From Haliclona indistincta (lineage: Eukaryota > Porifera > Demospongiae > Haplosclerida > Chalinidae), in NCBI GenBank assembly GCA_964017065.1, contig OZ024787.1, positions 4,389,569 through 4,453,568 on the forward strand: 64,000 nucleotides of DNA, read 5' to 3'. The notes under the pieces are model-generated. The model saw only the letters and a program-made list of their open reading frames with translations, was not told the DNA's origin and did not search any database. Within the stretch, counting starts at the first letter, position 1, and the number at the start of each line of letters is the position of its first letter. The translations under genes were made by a program, and so were the position numbers. Positions 35,328-46,654 of the stretch are shown one piece after another.

Positions 35328-37364
35328 ATGGCGTTCGTGTTGGTAGCATTCACTGTTCTGTTCGTGACGGTTCTCTACTTCGTATGCAGCAGGAAGAAAC
35401 CGGTGAATAGGATGGAGCCCTGGAAGAGTAGCGGATGGTTGAAGGGCGAGGGTATACCTGCTCCTAGAGGCCGCCACGAGGTGGGCTGTGTGGATCTGAT
35501 GCACAGACTGGAGGGAGACAGTGATGGTCTGCTGGTACGACTCTTCTACCCCACTGATCCTGGACTAGCTGGACAGTACCCGTACGCTAAAACAATTCCA
35601 CACCCGCGATACTTATTGGCTGCAGTTGATGATATATTTAACTTCATTCGAATACCATCCTGTCTCCGCACTCTTCTTTCATTTCTAATGAAGCCTTTAT
35701 TTAGTCAGTGACATTAATGCACCTATCAATTGTAACCCCCACTCCAGGGCGAGGTTGGGGTTTTGATTGGGGTTTGAACTGAGATTCGGCCCGTTGGTGG
35801 GGATTTTGAGCTATGCATGCGCAGATTACAACACGAACGCCATATCATTTTGTCAAATCTCCACAGTAGGCCCCATTCCAGTGGAGGAGATTTGACACAA
35901 TGGCAGGCTTGCCCCACTTGTGGGGGATTTGAATGTTTTCTATGTCAAATTCCCACTATGCCCCCACCCTTGCCCGGGAGGAGGGTAGTGGGAGTTACAA
36001 TTGATAGGTACACATAAATAATTATACTGAAAGAACCTTGATACAGATATCTGTGGACCTGTGTTATATGGAGCTCCTTTGAGATCAGTAAACTCCACCT
36101 ATCCCGTAGTGGTGGTTTCTCATGGTATGACGGGCATGAGGACGGTACACACAGCTCTCTGCAGTGAGCTGGCATCACATGGCTATGTACTGGCTTGTGT
36201 GGAGCACAGAGATCGCTCAGCATGTACCACTGTGAGGAAGATATCAGGAGCACCTGGTGAGTATGAGGACGAGTGGATCAGCTTTATACCATTCAAGGGA
36301 AAATGGTTGAAAGACTTGACTCAAGTTAACTTTCGGAACAAACAAGTTAGAATGATATATGGTAGTACGCCAGCATCTTCTGTTTTTTTTGATCGAGTAG
36401 GTAAAACAGAGAGCAGATGATGCTGGTAAGGCTCTGGACTTGTTGCAGCTGCTCAATGAGGGAGGAGAGGTGACCAACATGATGGGAGAGAGGTTTGACT
36501 GGGGTCAGTTTAGAGGACGACTGCAGCTGGACACTGCTGCTGTCATGGGACACTCATTTGGAGGAGCTACCACTATACAGACACTCTACACTAACAAGAG
36601 ATTCAAGTAAACAATCTTACACTTTAAAAGTAGTATGTTTCTTTTTGGTCTTTCCAGGTGTGGTATAGCTCTTGATGCTTGGATGCTACCGATCCTTGAT
36701 GACATGTTGGATCAACCACTTGAACAACCTCTTATGATCAGCAATAGTGAGATTGATTTCCAATGGCCGGCAGCTATCAAGAAAATGATGAAGCTGACAA
36801 AAGAATCAAATGATCAAGGTGAGACAGCACAAACTATAACTAATGTTTGATTTTAACTTCCCTCAGGTATATCTAAGTCTCAAATTTTGACTCTGAAGTG
36901 AGCCATCGGGAATTTTTGAATTGTTATAAGACATTGTTTTGTAATTTCAGGGGTTCCAATCATTTTCACTATCATGACGGTTACCTGACATATGACACAA
37001 GTAAAGTTTTTCCAAAATCGTACTCAAATTCAAAAGCGAGTCCCGTTGCTTATCACCTTGTGAATGCGGACATGTGCCTTGCATTCTTACAAAGATTTCT
37101 ACTAAAAGGTACGACCAGATCTGTACTAGGGTCACACTATGTTTAAGTCCTCTCACATGTAGACCCCGCCTACCAGCAGCGTGTTCCTTGTCTGGATGGA
37201 GGGGAAGGAGCGTCGGAGCTTATTCTGTTTGGTACTAACATTGACTGGGAAAATGGACCAGATGAAGGTATGTATAATAAATTATGGTACACATAGTATA
37301 TATACACTTTGCTTTCTCTCTCTTAGGAGGGCTCTCTCATCTACCGATGATATCTGGGAAATGA
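35328..37364 (+). CDS. PAF acetylhydrolase-like phospholipase, type A copy P3
   Basis: Eight exons (35328-35703, 36047-36345, 36401-36606, 36658-36818, 36867-36897, 36951-37108, 37163-37267, 37327-37364) give 457 residues, collinear with P1. The N-terminal membrane segment, GHSFGG (followed by A instead of S), ALDAWM and GSNHFH are all intact. A deletion of two codons gives RKISGAPGEYED in place of RKIPKPGAPGEYED. Intron 1 holds a MITE that P1 and P5 lack. A GGGCGGGGCTAATTTAAAC motif precedes the ATG. It is the first gene of the best-preserved cassette. Confidence 0.88.
35721..36009. mobile_element. MITE in PAF-AH P3 intron 1
   Basis: ACCTATCAATTGTAACCCCC at the left and GGGAGTTACAATTGATAGGT at the right are inverted. 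Inner inverted pairs include GTCAAATCTCC/GGAGATTTGAC. P1 and P5 show the empty intron. Confidence 0.78.
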
Positions 37365-37455
37365 ATAATGAATATATGAATTTTTAATTCGGTTCATTGC
37401 TCTATGCAATAAAATTCCATTAAGTCTTATGTAATAGGGCGGGGCTAATTTAAAC

Positions 37456-39639
37456 ATGTCGTTCGTGTTGGTAGCATTCTCTGTTCTGTTCGCGGCGGTT
37501 CTCTACTTCGTGTGCAGCAGGAAGAAACCGGTGAATAAGATGGAGCCCTGGAAGAGGAACGGATGGTTGAAGGGCGAGGGTATACCTGCTCCTAAAGGTC
37601 GCTACCAGGTGGGCTGTGTGGATCTGATGCACAGGCTGGATGGAGACAGTGATGGTCTGCTGGTACGACTCTTCTACCCCACTGATCCAGGACTAGCTGG
37701 ACAGTACCCGTACGCTAAAGCAACTCCACACCCGCGGTACATTAAAGCGACACTGGAGTTCCTCCAACTGAAATGGTCTGGTCTGATAGCTGCCATCATC
37801 ACACCCTTGTCAGGTTAGTTCAGAAACACAATTCAGTGGTAACTGTGGTTATCTCTTTAGCTCGATCCTCGTAATTCACACTGCTAGATGTATAATTAGG
37901 TTTCCGAACCGGCTGTACTGTTACAGTAATTTTGCAACACAGTTGTTCTTAATTGCTATTCCGACTGAACAGCCTTATCTTTATCAAATACTCCTCAACA
38001 CGTGTATATTATGCCCTTGTTGCTTTGGAGACAGTTTGAAACTGTCTCCAAAGCAACAAGGGCATAACTTTGAATTTATTCATGATGTCCCAGTGGACAA
38101 GCATTTATCATAACTACATACACAATTAATTTTGATCACTTTTATGATAACTCATGTGCTATTCGGCCGATAACATCTCTTTTCTCCAGACAATAGATGC
38201 CCAGCATTATATGCTGCTCCATTACTCAACGCAGACTCACATCATCCATTGCTGGTTTTCACTCATGGAGTGGGTGGTATGAGAAGTGCCTACATGGCTC
38301 TCTGCTGTGAGCTGGCGTCTCACGGCTACGTCATAGCTAGTGTGGAGCACAGCGACCGCTCAGCTTGTATCGCTATGAGAAAGACACCCAAACCAGGAGC
38401 ACCTGGTGAGTATGAGGACAAGTGGCTAACCATGACATACCCAGGAGGAAGATTGTCTGTTAAAAGTAAACGGCAACTGCCTGAACGAAGAGAACAGGTA
38501 ATTTATAGTAACTGCGAATTTCATGATCTGTGTTTTCAATATGCTAGTTATCGCATAGAGTGAAAGAGATTGGTAAGGCTCTGGACTTGTTGCAGCTGCT
38601 CAATGAGGGAGGAGAGGTGACCAACATGATGGGAGAGAGGTTTGACTGGGGTCAGTTCAGAGGACGACTGCAGCTAGACACTGCTGCTGTCATGGGACAC
38701 TCATTTGGAGGATCCACCACGATACAGACACTCTACACTGACAAGAGATTCAAGTAAACAATCTTAAACTGTGAAAATAATATTATGTTTCTTTTGTTCT
38801 TTCCAGGTGTGGTATAGCTATCGATGGTTGGATGCTACCGATTCTTGATGACGAGTTAGATCAACCGCTTGAACAACCTATTCTACTCATTAACTGCAGC
38901 TTTGGCTTCCAATGGCCAGAAGCCATCAGGAAAATGATGAAGATTGTTAAACCTCCCAACGACCAAGGTTAAGACTAGGCTTCACTTAAGAACTGTCGTG
39001 AATGCAAATGATTAATAATTATTATGATATTTATTTGCTACAGGTTTAATGTCTTCACAGATCTTGACAATTAAGTAAGCACTTCTATTATTGTGTTTAT
39101 AATTTGAACTCGATTGCCCATTCTATTTTAGGGGTTCAGACCACATTTTATCATCCGATGGTCACTTTCTGGCTGATTTCTCTCTCATCCCTGGAATAAA
39201 TTGGCGTCCTAAAATAAAAGCACTCACTGCCCACCAAGTTCTAGCAGACGTCTGTTCTAGCTTCCTCAGTAGATTCCTTCTCAAAGGTAAACTTTGTGTA
39301 CTGCTACATATTTCTTTGTAATTTTTTATGGTGGAAGATGACGACATGTACCTTTAAGGCTAGGTATTCTGTAATTGAACATTTAAATCACATTACTCTG
39401 TATGGTTGATATTTCTGTTTTTGTGTATTCCGCCTCCAGATCCCGCCTACCAGCAGCGTGTCCCTAGCCTTGATGGAGGAGAGGGAGCGTCAGAGCACAT
39501 TCTTTTTGGTACAAATGTTGACTGGAAAGAAGAGAGAGACAGAGAAAGTAAGAAAGCAACAATGATAGTGTAAATGTTTTACCTGTCATCTTCTCCATTG
39601 CAAGGTGATGATAAGTCTGTGCCCAGAAGCAAGATTTAA
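37456..39639 (+). CDS. PAF acetylhydrolase-like phospholipase, type B copy P4
   Basis: Eight exons (37456-37813, 38190-38497, 38548-38753, 38807-38967, 39044-39074, 39132-39286, 39440-39547, 39605-39639) give 453 residues. It shares the N-terminal half of exon 1 with type A but diverges after PYAKATPHPRY. It has LLVFTHGVGGMRSAYMALCC, EHSDRSACIAMRK, GHSFGG, CGIAIDGWM and GSDHIL, so the catalytic triad is preserved. The C-terminus (EERDRESDDKSVPRSKI) is charged, unlike type A. The SDR1 ATG lies only 88 bp downstream. Intron 1 contains a perfect 29-bp palindrome. Confidence 0.87.
38009..38067. repeat. Perfect 29-bp inverted repeat with one-base loop in P4 intron 1
   Basis: It begins TTATGCCCTTGTTGCTTTGG and returns through CCAAAGCAACAAGGGCATAA around a single central G. 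The homologous intron of P6 (about 56411-56430) has only the left half. Confidence 0.92.
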
Positions 39640-39727
39640 ATTGAGACTCTAAAAATAATGCTGAAAAATCATTTTTAAATTTACCGCCTTTCTAAATAAC
39701 GCACATCTCGATTATTATTGAGTGGAC
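39640..39727. promoter_or_regulatory. 88-bp gap between PAF-AH P4 stop and SDR1 start
   Basis: It is AT-rich and ends in TAACGCACATCTCGATTATT before the ATG. The matching 82-bp gap before SDR2 (57983-58064) is nearly identical. It must hold the P4 3' end and the SDR1 promoter, or the two are co-transcribed. Confidence 0.45.
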
Positions 39728-41113
39728 ATGGCTACTAGCAGTGATCCTCCTCTCGTGTTGGTTACTGGCGCCTCAGGTTACATTGCCAGCCACATAGTCA
39801 AGCAGCTGCTTGTACGAGGAGACGTGCGTGTTCGAGGCACCGTGCGCAACCTCAACAATGAAAAGAAAGTGACCCCATTGCTAGAAATGGTGCCTCAGGC
39901 AAAGCACCCTCTGGAGCTGGTCGAAGCTGAGCTAACTAACGCAGAGTCTTGGAAAGAGGCAGTGAAAGGTTGCAGCTACGTGTATCACGTTGCCTCGCCT
40001 ATACCAGTTGCTGTTCCTCGTGACGAGAACGTGCTGGTTCGTCCTGCAGTCGAGGGAGCTGTAAATGTGCTGACTGCTTGCGCTGAAGCAGGCACAGTGA
40101 AGCGAGTGGTGCTCACCAGCTCTCTGGGAGCTGTCTCTATCGGCATGTACGGAGACATGGGACGAGAATACTCAGAGAAGGACTGGTCACCAGAGGACCA
40201 ATGTCCTCCTTATGAAAAGAGCAAGCTTTTAGCCGAGCGAAGGGCATACGAGTTTGTGGAGAAATTGGACGAGGCGAAAAAATTTGAGCTAGTGACTGTC
40301 CTCCCAGGCACTGCTATAGGCCCTTTTGCTCACTCTGCATCTGATCCCATCTCGGTTCAGGTGGTTTCGAGTGTCATTGGAGGGGACTCCCCAGCCTTGA
40401 TAAGACTGTACCTCACTATGGTGGATGTACGAGACCTAGCTGCCGCCCATATTGCAGCAATGGAGACACCTGAAGCGGCTGGGAAGAGATTCATTGTCTG
40501 CCAGTCACCTGGTATGTGGATGCAAGAACTCGCTGAGGTTATCGCAAAGGAATTTGAACCACAAGGTTACAAACTGCCTTCCTGGCATATACCCAAACCA
40601 GGTCTGTGGCTGGCAAAGTTCTTCAGCCCAGTACTAGCTAGAGTGTATCCAGCACTAGGCAAGCAGTTCACTTACAAGACAGACAGAATGAGAGATATTC
40701 TTGGAATAGAGCATCGCGACATAAACATCTCGATCATCGACACTTGCTATGATCTTATAGAACGAGGCTTAGTGCAAAAGACCAGTGGTTATCAAGGGAG
40801 AACAGAGAAATTACCAACAACACTTGATGAGCAAGAAAAGGTGAAGGATGAGCCAGCAACTCAAGATGAGAAAGAAGAAGAGCAGACAGTTGAGTCAGTA
40901 ACGACAAGTAAGAAGGAAGAAGAGAAAGAAAGTGCATTCGAAGAGAAAGAGCTTATCACTGAGGAGAGTATTGAAGACTCTAGACATGAGGAGGACATTC
41001 AAGAACGAACTATGTCTCAGGTTGGACAAGAGAAAGAAGACAAACATGCTGAAAAGGTGAACGAGCAACAGCCAAGTACTGTGGAGGACACTATTCCAGA
41101 TGAAGAAGCATAA
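39728..41113 (+). CDS. Dihydroflavonol-4-reductase-like extended SDR with acidic tail (SDR1)
   Basis: An intronless frame of 461 residues. The NAD(P) Rossmann motif is VTGASGYIASHIVKQLL near residue 14. The SDR catalytic set is seen as VVLTSSLGAV (Ser) and PPYEKSK (Tyr-x3-Lys). VDVRDLAAAHIAAMETPEA is typical of the DFR/cinnamoyl-CoA-reductase-like extended SDRs. The last 110 residues are an unusual Lys/Glu-rich, likely disordered extension (KKEEEKESAFEEKELITEES) not found in ordinary DFR-like enzymes. Substrate unknown. The start used is ATG at 39728; an upstream in-frame GTG is not a start. It is third in the cassette after two PAF-AH genes. Confidence 0.87.
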   Translation: MATSSDPPLVLVTGASGYIASHIVKQLLVRGDVRVRGTVRNLNNEKKVTPLLEMVPQAKHPLELVEAELTNAESWKEAVKGCSYVYHVASPIPVAVPRDENVLVRPAVEGAVNVLTACAEAGTVKRVVLTSSLGAVSIGMYGDMGREYSEKDWSPEDQCPPYEKSKLLAERRAYEFVEKLDEAKKFELVTVLPGTAIGPFAHSASDPISVQVVSSVIGGDSPALIRLYLTMVDVRDLAAAHIAAMETPEAAGKRFIVCQSPGMWMQELAEVIAKEFEPQGYKLPSWHIPKPGLWLAKFFSPVLARVYPALGKQFTYKTDRMRDILGIEHRDINISIIDTCYDLIERGLVQKTSGYQGRTEKLPTTLDEQEKVKDEPATQDEKEEEQTVESVTTSKKEEEKESAFEEKELITEESIEDSRHEEDIQERTMSQVGQEKEDKHAEKVNEQQPSTVEDTIPDEEA

Positions 41114-42170
41114 AGATACATTTGATTGCATGTACATGATTGTATTATTGTTGCAAGAATTTTTTCATGATGAGTTATTTTTGTGTGTTCAATATCATCA
41201 CAAAACATCCATCTAGCTGGGAGAGGACCTGCTTTGAGCCCCACCACACACCATTGCATGCAGCACTATAGCTTGAACCCTGTCCTTTAGAGAAGTCCAT
41301 GGATCTCTGTTGCTCTCTCGTTTCGCTGCTCACTATAGGATATACATTGTACATGTTTTTGGTGTGAACAGCACCGCAAGCGGCGCTCATTAAAATTATT
41401 TACAGGTAATTTTTTAAGGGATATAAGTGATACATAGGTTAATGACAGTAGTTGAGAAGAAAAAATAGTTCAATCTGAAAAAAATACAACAACTCTCCCC
41501 TCAAGGTCTGCAATAGTGTTCGGGTGATTGAAGAGGATCAAGATCTACGTGTCCCAATGTCTCATTAAAATAAATAATTATTTAAAAATTGATGTTACAC
41601 CCATTTTTGTTTGGCACCGGTGCGGCACAAATTTTCGCGTTGCAGTGAATGGTTGGCACAAATTTGAGAAGCCAACAACGCAGCGATGCAGGGTTTGCAC
41701 ATTAACCTGCTCCAGACAACCCAGTATCTTGAGTATTATACTTATGGGTAGGCCTATTGGGCCCTGTGCCCAACCAAGTCAAAGAGGTGCCCCATGCACC
41801 ATTGGTGGGGCACCTCTTGACTACCATGCATGCAGTACTAGTGATCCTTGCCACATGCAAAATCACAACTGGCAGTCAGTAGTGGTTTGCAAAATTTGTC
41901 TCGTTATACACTGATTAGCTGCTGAGTCCAATACCATAAATCAACCTGTGACCAAGGTCGGATTAAAGTCTTAGAACTAAAGATTAAATCAAGGACTGAA
42001 GGCTATGTATGGCAAGCGCACTGAAGCCAGACCATCCCTGTTTACAGTTTGCTGCATGCATGCAGATAGGGATACACAGACTGACGGTTTTATGAAATTC
42101 ATTATTATTTGCAGTGCAACTTAAACTTGTTACAAACTAGAGACTGAGTCAATCTTCATCTTCTAATGTG
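41114..42170. other. Intergenic with hAT-MITE-like fragment
   Basis: No gene with splice support was seen. Bases 41743-41845 (GGGTAGGCCTATTGGGC to GCATGCAGTACTAGTGA) resemble the interior of the hAT-type MITE at 56010-56361. The ORF at 41528 covers this repeat and is not considered a gene. Confidence 0.55.
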
Positions 42171-44371
42171 TATTAGGGAGGCACGGTAATGCCTCCCTAT
42201 GTAGGGATGAACGAGAAAACAAGATGGCGGCTACATACAATGTATTAGCGTTCAAACGCTGATATTTCGCCTGGTGATGAATTTTATACGTTAAAAGACA
42301 CCTAAATCTGCTCTCTGGCGTTGCCCCATCTTACAGTAGCAAGGAGATTGCTCGAAATTGTCACTAAATTGACGAACCTAGAAACGGTGAAAATCGAGTT
42401 TCGTCATCTTAGCCTGGTTTTCTTCTTCTTTCTTCCACTCGCCTAGCACCTTTACGCGAGCAGTGCCGGGACCAAAACACCCACGAACAGTCGTGAAATT
42501 CTCCTGGCATGTGCCTTTTGAACTTAGTTTTTAGCGAAACTGCGCAGTCTATCGGCCAAACGACCGGAAGTCCAATCAAACCCATACAAATTTATTTTTC
42601 AGTCTAAATCGCCTATTCGTGGGTTATCTCTGAGCTTAACCGCCTGTAACTTTTTTATCTTCCGTTCTTTTTCTTTCATTCTTGCAATGTGAAGTCTTCT
42701 GTACTTGCTCTTGGTGTTCCTATAAACACAAGGCGGCAGGCGCCCTCGTACACGAACGGCAGTTGTTTCAAAGCCAACAATAAATAGCGTCAGGAAACTT
42801 TTTATGACAAGAACTGCAGCAATCTCATAGTTCCTTTCTTTGATAAGTGTAATAAGCTTGCTGAAGAGCAAATCTGAAGTTGTTCTAGCGTATAACAAGA
42901 AAGTTATGACTACATCAATATTCTGTTAATTGGTTATGCCTAATACTTGTGGTAGCTGCACAGAAATACGTAAAACAACCTGTACTAGATACTGCAATCT
43001 AGCTTGCATACAACAGAATGCATTATCAAGTTTCTTCCAGCATTATGAGGCTGTTTCTGATGGCTCTTTACTCCTCCAGTATGCATAGTGCATACATACA
43101 AAATTACAAATGTGTGCTGCTGCCACAGGCATCTATGTTAGTGTGTGTATGTTTGAGCTCTGCAGATACAACTAGTGTCTGATAATATAAATTAAAATAC
43201 TCTAGTCAGTGTAACACTTAGCATAATACAAGAAAGGTAGCGCCAGTGTACAATGATGATAAGACAGTAAGAGATCCAGCTTGTATCTACTCCAGCTAGA
43301 GCGAACAGTGAAGATGGTTTATCTGACATCATTTGCAACAAGAATGGGAAACAATTGCTCGAGTAATTGGTAACCAGTGGATGCAGAATGTGACGATATG
43401 CCAGATAGAAAGATGAGAGAAATTCAGAACAAAACCGGCCGTCAGTGACACTGGATCATTTTATATCAGTAGCCTGGGTGTTCATGCAATCAATGAAAAC
43501 TATTATTAGTCATTCCTATTCCTAAACAAGGGAAGATCATGGTGCCCATCCCAATCATAGCTGTCTATGACCGAGTCCACTGTATTGTAAGCGTCAGGAA
43601 AAATTTTATGACACAAGTATACTCTCTAAAACATATGCAAGTGTTAAAGTAGTAGTCAATGTACAGCATATTAGATTTCTAAGTTGTTCTACATAGCCGC
43701 GTGGATGCTAGCTCACAGACAAACATCAACACAGCACGAGCCATTTTCATAGCGCTGTTCCAGAAACGGCGAGACCGTCAATATTTCACCAGCAAGTTCA
43801 AAAATGGCTTGTCAGTACAACAGAAGAGTCTTCATGGGATCGTTATAGCTGCTTTCAAGCCCGGTTAACTTCATCAAAAACGTACAGCAGGCCCTTCTTT
43901 ACACTCGACCACATCACCGCTTTGGAGCGCCATTGTGCCAAACAAATGACGTCACTCAAAAAATAAAATTCACGTGACTTGACGTTTGGCCGATAGACTG
44001 TGCGATATAGTAAATTCCGCGATTTCTAGCTTGAGTAACTCCGCGCCGTATGGTTCACGGAGAACGCATATCTGTATTGAGCCTTCGAAGAACGGCAAGC
44101 TGTAGGATCACCATTCTGCGCTTGCCAGATATAAATTATAACCACCGTACAGTACAGGTCAACAAACTAGTGTGGGCGGGGCTCGTATGCACAGCATGCA
44201 TACAAGCGTAGGCGAGCTGATAGTATAGCATAACAATTATTTTTTGCTACAAGTTTAAAATAAAGAAAAGCCATCAACAACAAGAAACTAAACCAATGGT
44301 GGAACAAAGACGGCTCAGTACGTCCATGATATTTGAACTGCACTTCACTAAAAAAAGTAAAAAGGACACAA
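42171..44371. repeat. Hairpin-capped repeat, long copy
   Basis: A cap GGGAGGCA-CGGTAA-TGCCTCCC (42176-42197) is followed by TATGTAGGGATGAACGAG and AAGATGGCGGCTAC. The next 340 bp match 45841-46205 closely. CGCAGTCTATCGGCCAAACG (42543) and its inverse CGTTTGGCCGATAGACTG (43982) bracket a 1.4-kb middle part absent from the short copy. The TTCGAAGAAC and GCTTGCCAGATA region (44085-44130) is shared again. No transposase was recognised; a 99-residue minus frame at 42599-42898 is basic but has no known motif. Confidence 0.65.
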
Positions 44372-44725
44372 ACAAGAAAATTAAAAAGATTTCTATCGAA
44401 ATCAAAAGGATGTAGGGTTGTGAAATCTACCACTGGTTCACAATGTGAACTAACAAGGAACAAGCATGGAATGGTAACACGATTGACTTGCTAACAGACC
44501 ATAGATCCCTACATCAGTGGCTGAACACAAGCTGAATGCACGTCAGGTGTCAGCAGTCAACAAGTAACCACACCAGCCACTGATGTAGGGATCTATGGTC
44601 TGTTAGCAAGTCAATTGTGTTACCATTCCATGCTTGTTCCTTGTTAGTTCACATTGTGAACCAGTGGTAAATTTCACAACCCTACATCCTTTTGATTTCG
44701 ATAGAAATCTTTTTAATTTCCTTGT
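44372..44725. mobile_element. Foldback element F1
   Basis: Arms of about 150 bp are separated by a 50-bp loop. The left arm starts ACAAGAAAATTAAAAAGATT and ends CCCTACATCAGTGGCTG. The right arm runs from CAGCCACTGATGTAGGG to AATCTTTTTAATTTCCTTGT. It is the same family as 46655-47053. The right tip overlaps the last codons of the tetraspanin gene. Confidence 0.88.
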
Positions 44726-45840
44726 AATAACCATGCACAACAGCTTCCAACAACAACGGCCATTATCCCTGTTGGTATTACTCCTACAGTGATGCTAACT
44801 CCAGTAACAACATTGAGAATATAATGAAAGTGAGACACTAACTGTGGAACACAGCCCTGCAGTGAGATAAGAGGAGGTGCATGGACACTGCCACAGTTAT
44901 AACACTGCATTATATACCTCAGTATATATTAGCTCAGTGGTAACATTTGTGTTCATGACAATATCAGCACATGTTGTCTCATTGGCCAGTGGGTTGGTGG
45001 TGTTACAGCAAGAGACTGGTACAGAGAAATTGTTGAAAACTTGTTCATAATCACTGAAAGTCACTGATCCACAACATCTTAGCTATAATTATATAATAGC
45101 AATGAAAATGAATTTGGATGCCACATGAAGACATAAACCTCACAGTGTTCTGAGCAGTATCCCAAGCATTCCTGGCTCCTTGAAAGTTGAATAATGAAAT
45201 ATTGGCACTACTTCCAATTGTCTCTGACAGCTATCATAGGTATTACAATAATTATAAATGTATGATGTTATCACTCACACTAGGGATTAGAGCACTTACT
45301 GCAACACCAACAGATAGTAATACCACAACAAGAATTACCAAAGGAACTGAATAAATCTATATACAACCACAGGTTAGAGGTCAAAGTATGAGACAGAAAT
45401 AGCTATGTGAGCATTTTTGTAACTTGTATTATACCATTATTAGTTGAGGAAATGAATGAAATTCATCATCGTAGTTTCTTGTGTATAACGGTCTCTCATA
45501 TTTTATAAAAAGCAGGCACCCAATGTTAATAATGATCATGAGCACACCCACAATGATGACCAGGACTGATATTATGATCACAGAGATGCTGGCTTGAGTT
45601 GTGATGGGAAAAAACATTGTGGACTGGACCTTGAATTATAACAGTGCATGTGACAGTGCAATAATTAGAGTGCATAAAGTATCTTACTAATGCCCATATC
45701 CCAGTTATTATCACTGGTAGACCATGTAGTGTTGTCTGTACATATCAGTGTGCATGCAGAAAATAATGATGAACAGACAGATCTCTAGCTACAGGAGCAT
45801 AATACTTACCGTCACAATAGTATAAATTGCCACGATGATT
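44713..45840 (-). CDS. Tetraspanin, 5' end missing or cut by a repeat
   Basis: Seven exons all join in phase 0: 45810 to about 45839 (5' limit uncertain), 45688-45735, 45435-45629, 45279-45356, 45144-45230, 44918-45082 and 44713-44856. Four hydrophobic segments are seen (around IIVAIYTIVT...VIITGIWAL, SVIIISVLVIIVGVLMIII, PLVILVVVLLSVGVAV, and VSITVGVIPTGIMAVVVG). Between the third and fourth is the large extracellular loop with the hallmark CCG, VPVSCCN, and GC before the last segment. Tetraspanins organise membrane protein microdomains. The first visible codons abut the repeat starting at 45841, and no ATG or earlier exon was found. The stop codon lies in the foldback F1 tip. Confidence 0.75.
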
Positions 45841-46654
45841 ATTAGGGAGACACGGTAGTGTCTCCCTATGTAGGGATGAACGAGAAAACAAGATGGCGGC
45901 TACATACAATGTATTAGCGTTCAAACGCTGATATTTCGCCTGGTGATAAATTTTATACGTCCAAAGACACTTAGATCTGCTCTCTGGCGTTGCCCCATCT
46001 TACAGTAGCAAGGAGATTGCTCGAAATTGTTACTAAAGTGACGAACCTGGAAACGGTGAAAATCGACTTTCGTCATCTTCGTTTTCTTATTCTTCTTTCT
46101 TCCACTCGCCTAGCGCCTTTACGCGAGCAGTGTCAAGACCAAAACACCCACGAACAGTCGTGAAATTCTCCTGGCATGTGCCTTTTGAACTTACTTTTTA
46201 GCGAAACGACGATATACATTTGACGAGCTCACGATCACGAACAGTTGTCAGCTAAGTGTTTGACGCCATTATTGTGATTACGTAATACGCACGTGACCAA
46301 ACACACATGTAGAGTATCGCCATATGGAGAGCGCATATTGGCATCTGGAGTCTTCGAAGAACAACTCACAGAGTAAGGTCGTGTAGTATCACCGTTCTGC
46401 TGCTTGCCAGATAGTATCACAGCCATACAGAAAATTCTAAACCAGAGTGGGCGGGGCTCGTATGCTGTGCATCCAGGCTGCAGCATGCATGAATGCATGA
46501 GCTAGTTTCACCATTTAGGAGCTACAAGTTAAAAAGCAATTATCAAGAAAAGCAAACCAAACCAATGATGGAAACAAAAAAGAGATACATTATCTTGCCG
46601 AATTCGAACTGCACCAAAAATTTGAAACTCACTGTAAAAGAAAAAAGGACACAA
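45841..46654. repeat. Hairpin-capped repeat, short copy
   Basis: The cap is GGGAGACA-CGGTAG-TGTCTCCC at 45845-45866, then the same TATGTAGGGATGAACGAG and AAGATGGCGGCTAC as at 42198. It lacks the 1.4-kb middle part of the long copy, then rejoins it in the TTCGAAGAAC and GTGGGCGGGGCTCGTATGC blocks before another foldback. Confidence 0.68.

Noticed and set aside
40755..41137. Antisense ORFs over the SDR acidic tail (FLLSLLPSYLSLL...)
   Set aside because: They are mirror images of GAA/AAG-rich codons; the same occurs at 59092-59274.
42599..42898. 99-residue basic minus-strand ORF inside the hairpin-capped repeat
   Set aside because: No family motif, and the segment is absent from the short copy of the repeat; noted only within that repeat.
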